A DNA stretch of 64,000 nt from Isoperla grammatica (GCA_945910005.1 OX246746.1:29954298-30018297); one strand, 5' to 3'; positions 26,628 through 37,390 are shown, numbered from the stretch's first letter. The notes: generated by a model from the sequence alone, not told the origin. Made by a program: numbers and translations.

Positions 26628-26880
26628 CACTTATTTGAGCACTTATTTATAACCCTTCTAACTTAGCATCCTCGGGTGAACGTAGAGACCAACACTCGCA
26701 AGGATACATGAGCTTTTACGGACTACTTGATTTCTTAAAAATCCAGTAAATGTAAAATTTCTTATTTCAATGGCGATGGTGGAATTCTTGGCATTTTTAC
26801 TAGTTTTACAACATTTTTGGAAGACACATTTGAAAAGAGGACATGTCCGGGACTTTCCGGACGTGTGGTAACCCTAGTCA
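26628..26880 (+). repeat. Family F dispersed repeat, copy 1
   Basis: Shares TTGAGCACTTATTTATAACCC, then GGGTGAACG, CGAGCTTTTA-like and ACTTGATTT words, GGCGATGG, and the end block CATGTCCGGGACTTTCCGGACG and TGGTAACC with 43505-43768 in the same order and strand. The two copies are clearly diverged. The class is not determined. Confidence 0.7.
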
Positions 26881-27621
26881 GTCTGCTGTCAGTTAGGAAT
26901 GTCCTTTTGAATTAAAAATAGCACAACACATCAACATCTTTGAGCCCGAGGATGAACACAGGCCTACCGGAAAGATGAAACAAAAATGCATTCTTTGGCG
27001 GCCTAAACCACCTTTTTGAATCATATAGCAGACTGAAAACTTATTTAGTAAATTAGTATAAAATATATTGTAGAATATAAACATTGCTTTAGGGTGGTTT
27101 TCTACATCCGGTACTCCAGCACTTATTTACAGCCCCAATAACGGGCGACAGTATTCCAGGGGTCAGCACTCAACACGTCTTCGAGCCCAAAACTCTCCTA
27201 GAAAACTTTCTGAAAGGATCAGGATCGGCTAGTCCCCAAGGAAACTCCAACGTATGTTTGACAGGTGAGCTCCGAGGCCCTAATGCGCCTTCTATAAGCC
27301 GTCATCCGCGCCCCCCCCCCCCCCCCCCCCCCCCCCACGGCCTCGCACGCACACTCACAGAGAGGTAACCTAAAACATTCAGAAGTGCGAGGGGATAAAA
27401 AAAAAAATGAAAAAAGTCCGAAATTATTTTTAGGATAATCTACAAGAAAAGTATTGAAAAACGTGGGTACTCTAGACCCAACGCAAGCATAGTCGCATAC
27501 CTACATCAGATCCTTATCTATTGCACCTTGGAGAATGCATCAATATGTGATCCTACGCGGGATTTGGTCTTTATCAGCTAAAAAATTGGCCTAATTTAAA
27601 AAAATAAAAATAAAAAAATAA
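26881..27621. other. No gene; poly-C run and family D scrap
   Basis: Contains a 26-C tract at 27311-27336 and, at about 27547-27582, a family D-like scrap with CCTACGCGGGATTTGGTCTT. No supported coding frame. Confidence 0.45.
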
Positions 27622-27893
27622 ATTCACATTTAGAGTCTACCCACTCAGTAACGAAACTGATTTTCAGTAGGGGACTTTAATTTAAAGCAACTAAACCCAC
27701 CCTGTAGGCTCCGAACACCATCGACGAGTGAGCGATAACCAATCAAAGATCTATATTTCAAATAGGAAACATATGAATCAGTGATTGGACAGTGCGAACA
27801 CCTGCGAACAAATGTCAGAATCAACAAGGCCGATTTAGAACAATTTTGAACTTATTGAGTGCTTCGTTGATAGGACGGCCCCAAAGTCACCGT
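27622..27893 (-). mobile_element. Family C retroposon copy 1 (probable LINE 3' region)
   Basis: Read on the minus strand it runs from CGGTGACTTTGGGGCCGTCC through GATTGGTTATCGCTCACTCG to GTGGGTAGACTCTAAATGTG and an AT-rich (TTTTTATT)-like tail. Copies lie at 47219-47493 (minus) and 53417-53685 (plus), with a 3'-only copy at 43201-43256 (plus). A shared 3' end with variable 5' truncation is the pattern left by target-primed retrotransposition. Confidence 0.7.
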
Positions 27894-27956
27894 TTACTTA
27901 TTCCTAAGAAAGAAGTGATGGAACAGCTGAATCCTTAATAGAAATTAAAAAACTTC

Positions 27957-28030
27957 TGCCTGATCCGGGATTTGAACCCGGGACCTTCTACATTGGAAGC
28001 AGGGATGCTAACCACTGGACCAACTGTCAA
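27957..28030 (-). repeat. tRNA-Gly-like SINE head
   Basis: The minus strand reads GTTGGTCCAGTGGTTAGCAT, then CCTGCTTCCAATGTAG and AGGTCCCGGGTTCAAATCCC. Box A, a TCC anticodon-like loop and a strong box B resemble tRNA-Gly. The acceptor arm pairs poorly, so this is more likely a SINE head or tRNA pseudogene than an active tRNA. Confidence 0.55.
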
Positions 28031-28159
28031 ATATTGCAATTGCTACGGTTGTCACTTCAATAATTGATTAATTCTAAATTATGGAATTTATTACACACAT
28101 ACAGAATTATTAAAAATGGAAACAATCCCAATATTTCAATTTTTTTAATAACTCAGTGT

Positions 28160-28245
28160 TTAGCTGATACAAAATCAATCTCCGAGTATGGGCATTACTT
28201 TTTCAATATTTTGATAACTATGCGTTCTCAAGGTATCAATAAAAT
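28160..28245 (-). mobile_element. Family D fragment
   Basis: Contains TAGCTGATACAAAATCAATC, TTTTCAATATTTTGA and GCGTTCTCAAGGTATCAATA, matching in order the right half of the 11129-11435 copy. Confidence 0.5.
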
Positions 28246-28600
28246 ACATGTAATTTTTAATAGTTTAGTATTGCGCGCTACCCATTGCTGTTTAAATGAT
28301 CTACGGATACATGATGTACATCGGTTATCCCAGCAATGTCAACCACCATCGCACAGACACAGATACATCTGACTATGAAGAGCTCAATAATTATAAAATA
28401 TCCTGTTCATAGTAGACCTACCTACCCTAAATCTTTAGATAGATCCATAATTTTCGGGCCACAAATCACCGATAAGTGATAACGTTATTTGTCCATTCAA
28501 CTGAAGCTTATTACACTCTATTACGACTTTCACAGCCGAGTATATCACTTATTGTGGCAGCTGATAGCATGATGCGTAGAACTTGTAATACATACATAAA
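28246..28600. other. No gene recognised
   Basis: AT-rich unique spacer left of the hAT-type element. Confidence 0.45.
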
Positions 28601-29303
28601 CAGTGATGATTTCAGACATTTTTCCTAGGGGGGGCTGATAAAAATCTGGGGTGTTGCTAAATTAGTAACTCATTTTATGGCTTAGGGTTTAGAAACAAAT
28701 TGTCTTCCTGTGTGTGGGATACAAGATGCACAAAATGAGTGATGTTTATACTAAAACCAGTGGGGAGGCTGATACACACGAATTGTGAGATCTAGCGCCA
28801 TATTAAAGTTGTGTAGATAATCATAAAATCAACAATTCTATTTATTATTTTAAATACCAGGTATTTACTTACACAGTTTAGAGCAGTCGGATTCTACGGG
28901 GTTTCTTCCGAGCGTAATTAGCCAAAACTTGGTTGACAAGAGGAAGAAGGGATGCGCCGTGACAAAATGCAGGGGTGGAGGGGGTTACGGTCTCTGTTGA
29001 TGCCATCCTTTCAGTTTTCGAATATGAGGTGATTCCTATTTGCCATTCTTACCTTTACCTAACATCGTTTCAATAGAAAATAAAATGTTGCAACATTTAT
29101 GTAGTTGAGTTTTTCGTGGAAATCGATTTATTTCCTTATATGAGGTGGAAAAATATACCTCATTTTCTTGTATTTTGCATTTTTTTTTTTTTGCAAATTT
29201 ACATTACTTCATGTGATTTTTTCAATCTGCTAGGGGGAGGGGGGGCATTTACAACTGCCGGGGGGGGCACAGCCCCCCCGGGATATGCCTGAAATCATCA
29301 CTG
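28601..29303. mobile_element. hAT-type element, 703 bp
   Basis: Begins CAGTGATGATTTCAGACAT and ends ATGCCTGAAATCATCACTG, matching at 18 of 19 positions as inverted repeats. Flanking octamers TACATAAA (28593-28600) and TACATAGA (29304-29311) match at 7 of 8. Subterminal G-runs and the palindromic GGGGGGGCACAGCCCCCCC near 29263-29280 resemble the GC-rich subterminal parts of the other hAT copies. No transposase is visible. Confidence 0.85.
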
Positions 29304-29660
29304 TACATAGATAGTATATAGTTTAGATACCGGTAGCCACAAAGCGATCAAAACCAGCAAACAGCTTACACGCCATATGTGGGGGTGAACCAACCAACAC
29401 CAACATCATACCTTCAATAGAGATTGCAAAAACGGGAAGTAGCCAGTATGCGGTACCGCCGGTACCTACCCCCCCCCCTTCCCACCCCCCACTAACCAAA
29501 ATGACCGAGTGTAAACTGTTCAGGTAGGCCTACTCGGAAAACTTCGATAGTAGGCAATTATTAAGTCTCTGACATAGATATATACCTAGTTAGTCCCCGC
29601 AAAAGGGACATGAATATGCATGGTTTCCTACTAACGAAAATATATTGTTATTATTTTTAC
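29304..29660. other. No gene; C-rich run at 29470
   Basis: Unique sequence with a C-rich tract at about 29468-29490. Confidence 0.45.
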
Positions 29661-29790
<130 letters not shown>

Positions 29791-29865
29791 ATTAAAATTA
29801 TTAATTATTGTTATATTACAAAACATAATAGTATATTATGGCCTTTATTCCCCGTCCTCGGCTTG

Positions 29866-29960
29866 TTGGTGAAGCGAGTCGAACCCGGCACTTCTGCACG
29901 TGCCCCCCCCCCCCCCCCCCCACCCCCCCTGCGCTCTGATGCAGCATAACACGTGTTCAG
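29866..29960 (-). repeat. tRNA-like head with C-tract
   Basis: On the minus strand a box B match, GCCGGGTTCGACTCGCTTC, lies at 29871-29889, preceded by a G-run (C tract 29903-29929 on the plus strand). Box A is unclear. Probably a decayed SINE head interrupted by homopolymer expansion. Confidence 0.35.
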
Positions 29961-30350
29961 AGGTCCTTGGATTACGGATCGCGCGTGACGCAGCCCTTGT
30001 GGCTTTCTTTTGTTGCAACCTAGTCATGTTATTATTAGTTTATCATTACTTTTTGTTTATGTTTTTCCTACGGCTTCCTGTATGGCTGGTGATGGTGAGT
30101 TCTTCACGCTACCGAGTGATAATAGAAGGGAGGGAGCTATTTAAACGCCTGTAATGGTTCCTAACCTCGGATTCCACCCATCAAAGTTGTTCGAAGCAAT
30201 TTTCGACACGTTAGCATCTATTAGTCGTATTTGAACAGGACTCGTCTTGACGTGTTAACGGCTAAGGGTGGTCTCCGTTGACAATTATTTTATATAAATA
30301 AACGTTGGATTAGTTTCACTGTAAAAATGTTTTCATGCTATATACATAAC

Positions 30351-30557
30351 ATTAAAAATATGTCGGGTTATTACGCCACGTCGGTCACACTCACCTGAAA
30401 CCATGTTTACGCGTTTCGAGACCGTACTGGGTCCCCTCGTCAGAACGACAGAACGTCAGTCGTTCTGACGAGGGGACCCAGTACGGTCTCGAAACGCGTA
30501 AACATGGTTTCAGGTGAGTGTGACCGACGTGGCGTAATAACCCGACATATTTTTAAT
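30351..30557. repeat. Perfect 99-bp inverted repeat with hammerhead-like core in each arm
   Basis: The arms 30351-30449 and 30459-30557 are exact reverse complements around a 9-bp spacer. Each arm, read from centre outward, has CTGACGA (30465-30471 on plus; 30443-30437 on minus), then GGGACC-CAGTAC-GGTCTC able to form a 6-bp stem with a 6-base loop, then GAAAC and GCG. This is the conserved CUGANGA/stem II/GAAA order of hammerhead ribozymes; GAAACGCG is typical of those known in Penelope-like retroelements. Stem I and the cleavage triplet could not be assigned, so activity is unproven. Confidence 0.85.
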
Positions 30558-30599
30558 TTTACAAACATTAACTTGGGCCACGAAAGCCTCCGTATTTTT

Positions 30600-30660
30600 T
30601 ATATATATCTTGAGAACGCTACACAATATTGAAAATATGATGTTATCATGATGTGGTTTC
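30600..30660 (+). mobile_element. Family D fragment
   Basis: Contains ATATCTTGAGAACGCTACAC, AATATTGAAAATATGATG and TGTGGTTTCGTA in the order of the family D left half. Diverged. Confidence 0.4.
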
Positions 30661-31954
30661 GTAAGAACTAAAAACTGGATTCAAAAAGTTTCAAATTTTG
30701 AAGTCTATCCGTTTCAGTTACTCCCAAAAGAATGTAGACTATTATATCAGGGCACGCGAAGACATTCTGGGTATAGCACGCAGAAATATTTCAAAAATAA
30801 TATGGTAGCACTATGCAAATTGATCACACTTCAAAGCAGTTCTCGTACATTTATAGATAAGCATGAACACAAAATCTTCTAATGCATCATTACGGATGTT
30901 CAACGTTCAGAATCTATCTCAATTTTCTCACCGTAAAACATTATAATCCCAACCCAAGTCTCAGTCGAGTTTTGATTAGTTTATTTCTAGTTTCATGCTT
31001 CAAAAAGTTATATTAGTAATAATATTGGGACTATTTTTGAAGAATTGCCACACCTAAACAGATAAATTTGGGAATTAATTTGCAAATAATGCCACTCAAA
31101 TTCAAATTCAAATGCTGGTTATTTTCATTATAATACCTGGTTCGAGTACTGTTTTAAAACTGGGACTGTCCCTCTGTACACTACTGATAGCACATTTCTT
31201 ACGTGATACTGATAACCTAACGTTCAATCCTTGTGAATGTCGTCGCTTGCCATATGGCACTCAATTCTGAAATGCAAGTAGACTGAAAGAAAAGTGATAT
31301 CACCAAGGATCCGAGAAATTCAGCACAACGCCTATTCATAGAACTGTTTGATCTTCACTCTTCACGATGCGCGCATTAGAAACAAACAGAAAGGAGGGAA
31401 CTATTTGCTGCGACAAAAAACCATAGCGCGCTCATCCTCATCCGCAGGCAACTCTTCATTTCTCGGAGCTGTTCAAAGAAACAGCTTCTTTGTGTCAATT
31501 GCCGTCCGATTACCTCCCAACGGTGCGTTATATCTACTTGTCACATGCGTGTCGTTACAAACCCCACAGAACTCTACTCTTGTAGAGTCCCAATATTTAA
31601 AAGCGCTCGAAAAAACAACACAAATTGGAATGTGTGAATAATGTAAAAGGGATGTGGTTTGCCAAGGGTATTTGCGTGTGATTTTTAGATTAGGATCAAC
31701 TTCCTGAACGCAAAAATATTTATCTCCATGACTTTGACTTTGAGTATGAGACCACTTCATTATAAATCAACTCTGCAGGAGAATCTTCATTCCATTCGAC
31801 AAGTCATGAAACGTTTGCATATGTTTATTACCTGTACTTGTGAAGTAATGGCTAGTTTATTCCAAGCACGATAAACTATGCTACTTCATCCACTCCTCTC
31901 AGTGGTATTTACACCTGTTGTTTACCCACTGGAGACTGGGTTTACAATGCATCA
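30661..31954. other. No gene recognised
   Basis: AT-rich. Frames of 95-97 codons at 31348-31641 (plus) and 31473-31760 (minus) overlap on opposite strands, with no motif or splice evidence for either. Confidence 0.4.
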
Positions 31955-32262
31955 CAACCGATAGAGGTGGCTCAGCGGTAAGACGTGAGACTCTAATTCG
32001 GGAGGTCGCCAGTTAGATTCCGGCCACCGGCAGTCCTGACTGAAGGTTTTTTCCGAGGTTTTCCTTAGTCGTAAAGGCGAATGCTGGGATTGCCCTCGGA
32101 CACTCCTTCCCAGCGATCTAAACACCCTAACCTAAAAAAAAAGTCGTAAGTCACCTGAAGAGGGGCACATCAGGTAAAGCTGGTGTGCACCCTATAACGG
32201 ACACGTTGCAGCCGCAGCCCCACAAGACTCATACAACAGTCTCTCGTAAATAAATGTAAACA
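31955..32262 (+). repeat. SINE-A full-length copy
   Basis: The tRNA-like head has box A GTGGCTCAGCGGTAAGACG and box B CCAGTTAGATTCC, ending CCGGCCACCGGCAG. The body has GAGGTTTTCCTTAGTCG, TAAAGGCGAATGCTGGGATTG, TCACCTGAAGAGGGGCACA, and ends near CTCGTAAATAAATGTAAA. It is the best-preserved member in the window. The GAGGTTTTCC...GGCGAATGCTGGG core resembles tRNA-derived SINEs I recall from arthropods, which is only weak evidence on the host. Confidence 0.8.
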
Positions 32263-32496
32263 TCACCTTTGTAACCTGGCAAAAGGATTGCGAATTGTAC
32301 TATTTAAATATGTAGTATTTTTTTTTTTTGAATCAGATCCATACGAAACATTCCCCAACTCACATTAATCTTGACTTTTGAGCACTAGAGTATAGAGCAA
32401 AGTCGGACTCAACACTCTCTTGCCCCACCCATGGAAGACAATTCATTTACGACCAACGAACCTAATTGTCACCATATCATGTCCACATCAAATTCT
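32263..32496. other. Unique spacer
   Basis: AT-rich sequence with a short poly-T run at about 32322-32330; nothing else seen. Confidence 0.5.
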
Positions 32497-32562
32497 TCAT
32501 ATAACTAAGTAAGTAATGAATGAAAGTATCACAGTTTGTAGGGTAGACAGCATCAAAGGCAG

Positions 32563-33578
32563 CGGTTGTCTGTCTACTGCTTCGTACCGCTCAACATAAT
32601 CTAGTCGGCTAGTAGCAGAACGCAAGTGTGTGGACGATGACAGCGCGCGATAGTACGTTGAGTGTGTATTGTAGGGTAGAGACCCAACGGCTGTGGTTTG
32701 TCTGTCTACTGCTTCGTACCGCTCAACATAATCTAGTCGGCTAGTAGCAGAACGCAAGTGTGTGGACGATGACAGCGCGCGATAGTACGTTGAGTGTGTA
32801 TTGTAGAGTAGAGACCCAACGGCTGTGGACTGTCTGTCTACTGCAGCTTCGTACCGCTCAACATAATCTAGTCGGCTAGTAGCAGAACGCAAGTGTGTGG
32901 ACGATGACAGCGCGCAATAGTACGTTGAGTGTGTATTGTAAGGTAGAGACCCAACGGCTGTGGACTGTCTGTCTACTACTTCGTACCGCTCAACATAATC
33001 TAGTCGGCTAGTAGCAGAACGCAAGTGTGTGGACGATGACAGCGCGCGATAGTACGTTGAGTGTGTATTGTAGGGTAGAGACCCAACGGCTGTGGTTTGT
33101 CTGTCTACTGCTTCGTACCGCTCAACATAATCTAGTCGGCTAGTAGCAGAACGCAAGTGTGTGGACGATGACAGCGCGCAATAGTACGTTGAGTGTGTAT
33201 TGTAAGGTAGAGACCCAACGGCTGTGGACTGTCTGTCTACTACTTCGTACCGCTCAACATAATCTAGTCGGCTAGTAGCAGAACGCAAGTGTGTGGACGA
33301 TGACAGCGCGCAATAGTACGTTGAGTGTGTATTGTAGGGTAGAGACCCAACGGCTGTGGGTTGTCTGTCTACTGCTTCGTACCGCTCAACATAATCTAGT
33401 CGGCTAGTAGCAGAACGCAAGTGTGTGGACGATGACAGCGCGCAATAGTACGTTGAGTGTGTATTGTAGGGTAGAGACCCAACGGCTGTGGACTGTCTGT
33501 CTACTGCTTCGTACCACTCAACATAATCTAGTCGGCTAGTAGCAGAACGCAAGTGTGTGGACGATGACGCGCGGTAGT
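32563..33578 (-). repeat. 132-bp satellite, about 8 copies, open as a 351-codon frame
   Basis: TTCGTACCGCTCAACATAAT recurs at 32581, 32713, 32848, 32980, 33112, 33244, 33376 and 33508. The period is 132 bp except for one 135-bp unit with a 3-base insertion. Because 132 is 44 codons, the minus-strand frame 32497-33552 stays open through all units, giving a 44-residue repeat containing TSRLDYVERYEAVDRQ and YNTHSTYY. The only indel preserves frame. A coding function is possible but not needed to explain the frame, since a multiple-of-three period is enough. No homologous protein is recognised. Confidence 0.9.
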
Positions 33579-33608
33579 ACCGATCATTGATTAATGATTC
33601 GTCATGCG

Positions 33609-33702
33609 TTTACATTCTGCTACTAGTCGACTAGCGTATGTTGGCTGTACGAAGCGATAGACATACAGACGCTGGCGTTGGGTCTCTACTCTACAATAAC
33701 AA
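33609..33702 (+). repeat. Inverted, diverged unit of the 132-bp satellite
   Basis: Words TTCTGCTACTAGTCGACTAG, GTACGAAGCGATAGACATAC and GTTGGGTCTCTACTCTACAA are reverse complements, in order, of the satellite unit. One outlying unit in opposite orientation next to the array suggests an inversion or that the satellite arose from an element with inverted ends. Confidence 0.8.
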
Positions 33703-33869
33703 CTATTACGGTGCCCTATACACTGGCAGTATGGCAAGTACACGCGTACCGTCTAGCTAGCAAGAGCTGGATGATCTAGGTTCTACCCCCAGTTATGCAA
33801 AAGTTGTATAGAAACAAATCAAATCCACCGATCTGATCATTGGAGGAGGCTTGAGGACGCATCTCTCAC
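33703..33869. other. Spacer; putative intron sequence of the minus-strand exon
   Basis: If the exon at 33870-34007 is real, this begins its downstream intron (donor GTGAGAG reading from 33869 on the minus strand). Confidence 0.3.
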
Positions 33870-34007
33870 CTGGTATCAGCTGCTGGTATCGGTGTAGGTA
33901 TACGAGGTGGCTGTACGGGGATAGGGGTACCCCTCCGCTTCCCATCTTTGCGAAGACGTCCTTCTGCCCCCGACCGCAGGCGGCCCGTCTCCATGGCTAT
34001 CACAGCC
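33870..34007 (-). CDS. Candidate internal coding exon (46 codons), unknown protein
   Basis: On the minus strand a pyrimidine-rich acceptor, CACTCTTGTTTCAG, ends at 34008. The exon then runs 138 bp with one open frame and meets a consensus donor CAG/GTGAGAG at 33869. It starts after codon position 2 and ends after position 2, so it is frame-neutral. The encoded segment is basic and proline-rich: it includes METGRLRSGAEG, then KDGKRRGTPIPV and PPRIPTPIPA, with PxxP motifs like SH3 ligands. The exon is much more GC-rich than its flanks. No family is recognised. This is the strongest sign of a host gene in the window. Confidence 0.5.
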
Positions 34008-34219
34008 CTGAAACAAGAGTGAAACACTTCTTTATTGTGCGTGCTTCCGTTGTCGGGCCGGGGCAGCCTCCCCCGTCCCACTATTGTGTCCGCGTGCCGC
34101 TTTGACCCGCCTCAAGAAGTGGCTGCGTGCTCGCCGCCCAAGAAGATACAAATCAACCGCCACAAAAACAACAGCAACGGCGACGACGACGACGGCTTGT
34201 GATGATTCATGTTGCTAAA
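34008..34219. other. GC-rich flank of candidate exon
   Basis: Includes the upstream intron end of the candidate minus-strand exon and a (CGACGA)-type stretch at about 34169-34195. No second exon could be defined. Confidence 0.35.
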
Positions 34220-34374
34220 GTCGTTCCACAGCAACCTTATGAATGCTGATGTCATAGATGAGTGACTCGGAACAAACTTACTGGGCGGCTTTTTCAAATA
34301 CTGATATTTGCATGGCCAATGCCTCGACACTTATCTATGACGTCAGCATCCAGAGAAGGTTGCTGTGGAACGAC
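34220..34374. repeat. Foldback: 45-47-bp imperfect inverted repeat
   Basis: Arm 34220-34264 starts GTCGTTCCACAGCAACCTT and contains GATGTCATAGATGAGTG. Arm 34328-34374 has the reverse complement with a few mismatches: CACTTATCTATGACGTCAGC and AAGGTTGCTGTGGAACGAC. The spacer is 63 bp. Probably a decayed foldback element. Confidence 0.85.
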
Positions 34375-34376
34375 TT

Positions 34377-34540
34377 TATACGCGTCTCTAATTATATTGC
34401 ACACATACTGTTCGAGACGATTACATAAAGATGAAGGCCAATTACAAAAAATACCATGTATTATGCGGGGTTCGAACCCCCTGTGCCCCAACCACATGAG
34501 CCACCACGGAAAGCTCGCCAACGACGACGATGTGTACAAT
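34377..34540 (-). repeat. SINE-B copy, minus strand
   Basis: Minus-strand order: GTGGTGGCTCATGTGGTTGG (box A region), GGGGGTTCGAACCCCGC (strong box B), TAATACATGG, ATTGGCCTTCATCTTTATG and ATCGTCTCGAACAG. The end block ATCGTCTCNAATAG is shared with 39296, 57075 and 60735. tRNA-derived head and common tail define this family. Confidence 0.7.
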
Positions 34541-36432
34541 CGAGGACGAACTTTCTTTGATACCGATCACTACGTTCTGCTTGCATCGCTATGTTCGGCG
34601 CACAGCCGAGGCCGTCGCTATCGTATCGCTATCGAGAACGAAGTGAGTATAACGAAGGCCTCGGCACAGCGCGAGGCTGCCTCGGGTTGACTCACGCCCC
34701 TCCTTCCCTCCCTCACTTTTCTTTCCTGGCGGCCACTTTGGAGTTTTTGGCAATTTCTCCTTCAGAAGAAAGAGAGTTGTGTGGTAAAAACACCAAATTT
34801 GATAGGCGGAAGTACGCATTTGGAGGGGGCGGGGGGTGCTAAAGGTAGGAAATATCCCAGTTCTTTATGATGTTCGGTTGTTGTGAAAGCTATTTATAAA
34901 ACGCGAAACATTAAAGTGGAGAACATATTGGAACATAAGTTAGTAGTCATGGTCTTTGGGGGTCCAATGGTCCACTCATAAATCCGTAAAGCGCAGACGC
35001 TGCCAGCTGTGCTTTGTGCTTTCCCCCTGAATAGGAAGTGTGCAAAACATCGTTTACCAATTAAACACACCCTGTGTTCTTTAAACGTCCTTTATTTTAT
35101 TATTATTATTTGTGTTGTTTTACGAGGTACTCGACCGCAAATTGCTTTTCACCAATGTCAACAGAAACGGAACATCCATATAGTTCTATTGTTTTATACC
35201 TACACCTATTTCATTATTCGTTTCTTTTATTCAGATGGGTAAATTATTTTAACATGTTGAACGTGATCCATCCGTCTACAAGATAAAACATTATTCAGTT
35301 TCTTCTTACAAGAATTGTGGTTAACCCCCACTGGAATTAAGTAAATCAAAATCATACTTAAAAATGAAGTACTCGGCATATTCTTTAAATTAGCGGGCAT
35401 TGATTCCAAACACTTATAATATTGTGTCGTGACATAATGAGATCCAAACTATTTCATCAGTCATTATAATTTCAATTGCATTATGGCGTCATACACTTCA
35501 AAAAAAAAAAAAATTACTCCATGTTTGTATTTATTTAACTTATTATTTTACTTGGATTTTCTTGTATTTTGCTTTATTTTCACTCACTTTTACCTTTTTG
35601 TTTTTCCTTCAAACGCAAATGTGTCTCTCAAAGCCAACCACTAACAAAAACCCAACCAAAACAAAAAAATGTACAACGTATTCAAATATTGTTTATTCCC
35701 ATTGGGTAAAATTAATAAAAGCAGAGTGCGTATAAAGAGATACCTCGAAGTAAAAAGCAGCGAGTGTATTTCATCACCTAATGGAGGTGGACTGAAGAAG
35801 ACGACGGGAGGAGACGAACTGTGGGTGTTCCAACAAGGCACTGAGTGTGTGTGTGTGGATGTATTATCTGCAGGTAAACTTACATCTCCAGAAAGGGGTT
35901 TAGATATGCATCCACATCAAAAGAAACCCAAACATTCCCCTCACTGAAATACCAAGAGAAAAAACTGTTTGACATGGATCCGTAACTCCTAGGACGACCA
36001 GACAGAAGGATGCTTTTTCTTGCAAAAATAAACATCCAATTCTATAAACACACGAACCAAACTCCGTGCAGCGTGAGGATTCAGTTTTATTATTGACAAG
36101 GAACTTCATAAAAAAGTAAACGACGCGTGTTCTAAAGTATGTCTACAAATCTTACACGGCAAAAAGAAATGCAAGGGACTAACTTGTTTCTCGTGGACAT
36201 ATTTTTTTAATGAAAAGCAAGCACACACAATGCACGCATGCATAGAGAAGTAGAGAAGTATATCTTGCTCGCTGTGATGGCTCGAACACAAGTCACGTGT
36301 GGTTTACCATTATCAGCGAGCGAGATGCCACACCGTCACAAGGCATTCAATGAGCGAGGGTGATTATTTGCCTTTCTCTTGTTTGCATTATTTTTTCTTT
36401 TCCTCGAAGAAAGTCTGAAAACAAGTATGAAA
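34541..36432. other. No gene recognised
   Basis: Starts moderately GC-rich (34560-34850), then AT-rich with a poly-A run at 35500-35513. Frames of 60-92 codons overlap on both strands without domain or splice support. Confidence 0.4.
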
Positions 36433-37142
36433 CAGTGGTGTAGTGGTGCGTATACGCCCGTATACGCCGTATACACACTGCTCCGGCTAAAAAACTTTCG
36501 TATACACACTGGTTTTGGTTATGATACGAGTGATACGCAATGATACGGTCGTAACATGCCTGGAATGACGGACACATTATTCACGATTGTCAGCTTTTCT
36601 CCATTGGTCGAATTGTGCTCTCTGGCACTGGCATTTAATTGGCACAAGGCCTTAATTCCTCTAAGACCACCCCTGGATCTGGGAGTCCCGATATTCAATT
36701 TTAAGTCCCGCGTCCCGCCAATACACCAAGTGGGATACAAATGTCTCGCTTGGTAAAAATATTGCGGTGTCAATTATCAACAGCCAAGTATCAACAGATA
36801 TACATATACGGACCACGGGTGGCGTGTGTGTAGCAAAACCACTTTTCAAGCCCCAAAACGTATTCCGAAACAATTCTCGTCAGTGTTACAATTATTGTTG
36901 GTGATTTTCTGGTTTGCACTACAAAAACGTGCGGTATTTCGGGATTGCATTCAGTCCGGTATATGGTATCTAAAACGCTCAAAACACACTCTAAAAAGCC
37001 TGTTTTTTCTAAATCGCCTACGGCGCCATTGTTGGGGGGCTCTGCCCCCCAAACCCCCCATCTTCTTTTGTCTGGAAAGATGTGTCCCTCCAGCTTCCCA
37101 CTGAAGCGTATACGTACTAGTAAATTTGGCACTACACCACTG
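36433..37142. mobile_element. hAT-type element, 710 bp
   Basis: Begins CAGTGGTGTAGTG and ends with the exact reverse complement CACTACACCACTG. Flanking octamers GTATGAAA (36425-36432) and GTATGAAG (37143-37150) match at 7 of 8. Near the left end there is a repeated GTATACGCC word. GGGGGGCTCTGCCCCCCA at 37035-37052 is a GC-rich hairpin like those in sister elements. Frames inside reach 113 codons but none resembles transposase. Confidence 0.88.
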
Positions 37143-37150
37143 GTATGAAG

Positions 37151-37390
37151 TATGTGCGTTCACTTCCTAGGTTGTCTGACAGCTCACTCACGATTCAAAA
37201 ACAAAATTTAAGATTTTATTTAAATTTTTAAAATATCCTTAACTTTTGAGAAATTAGCCTATGTGTTTTTAATAATGAGTCCTACTCTTACGTAGCTTGT
37301 CTTACCTAGGCTTGTCTGATTTTGCTCAAAAGAAACACTGAATAAACCAATGTGAAGTTGTACTTTGTATTTTCTATGACCACCGTAAAG
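37151..37390. other. Unique spacer between two hAT-type elements
   Basis: AT-rich; nothing recognised. Confidence 0.5.

Noticed and set aside
27957..28030. Functional tRNA-Gly gene
   Set aside because: Box A, box B and the anticodon loop look good but the acceptor stem does not pair. A SINE head or pseudogene is more likely.
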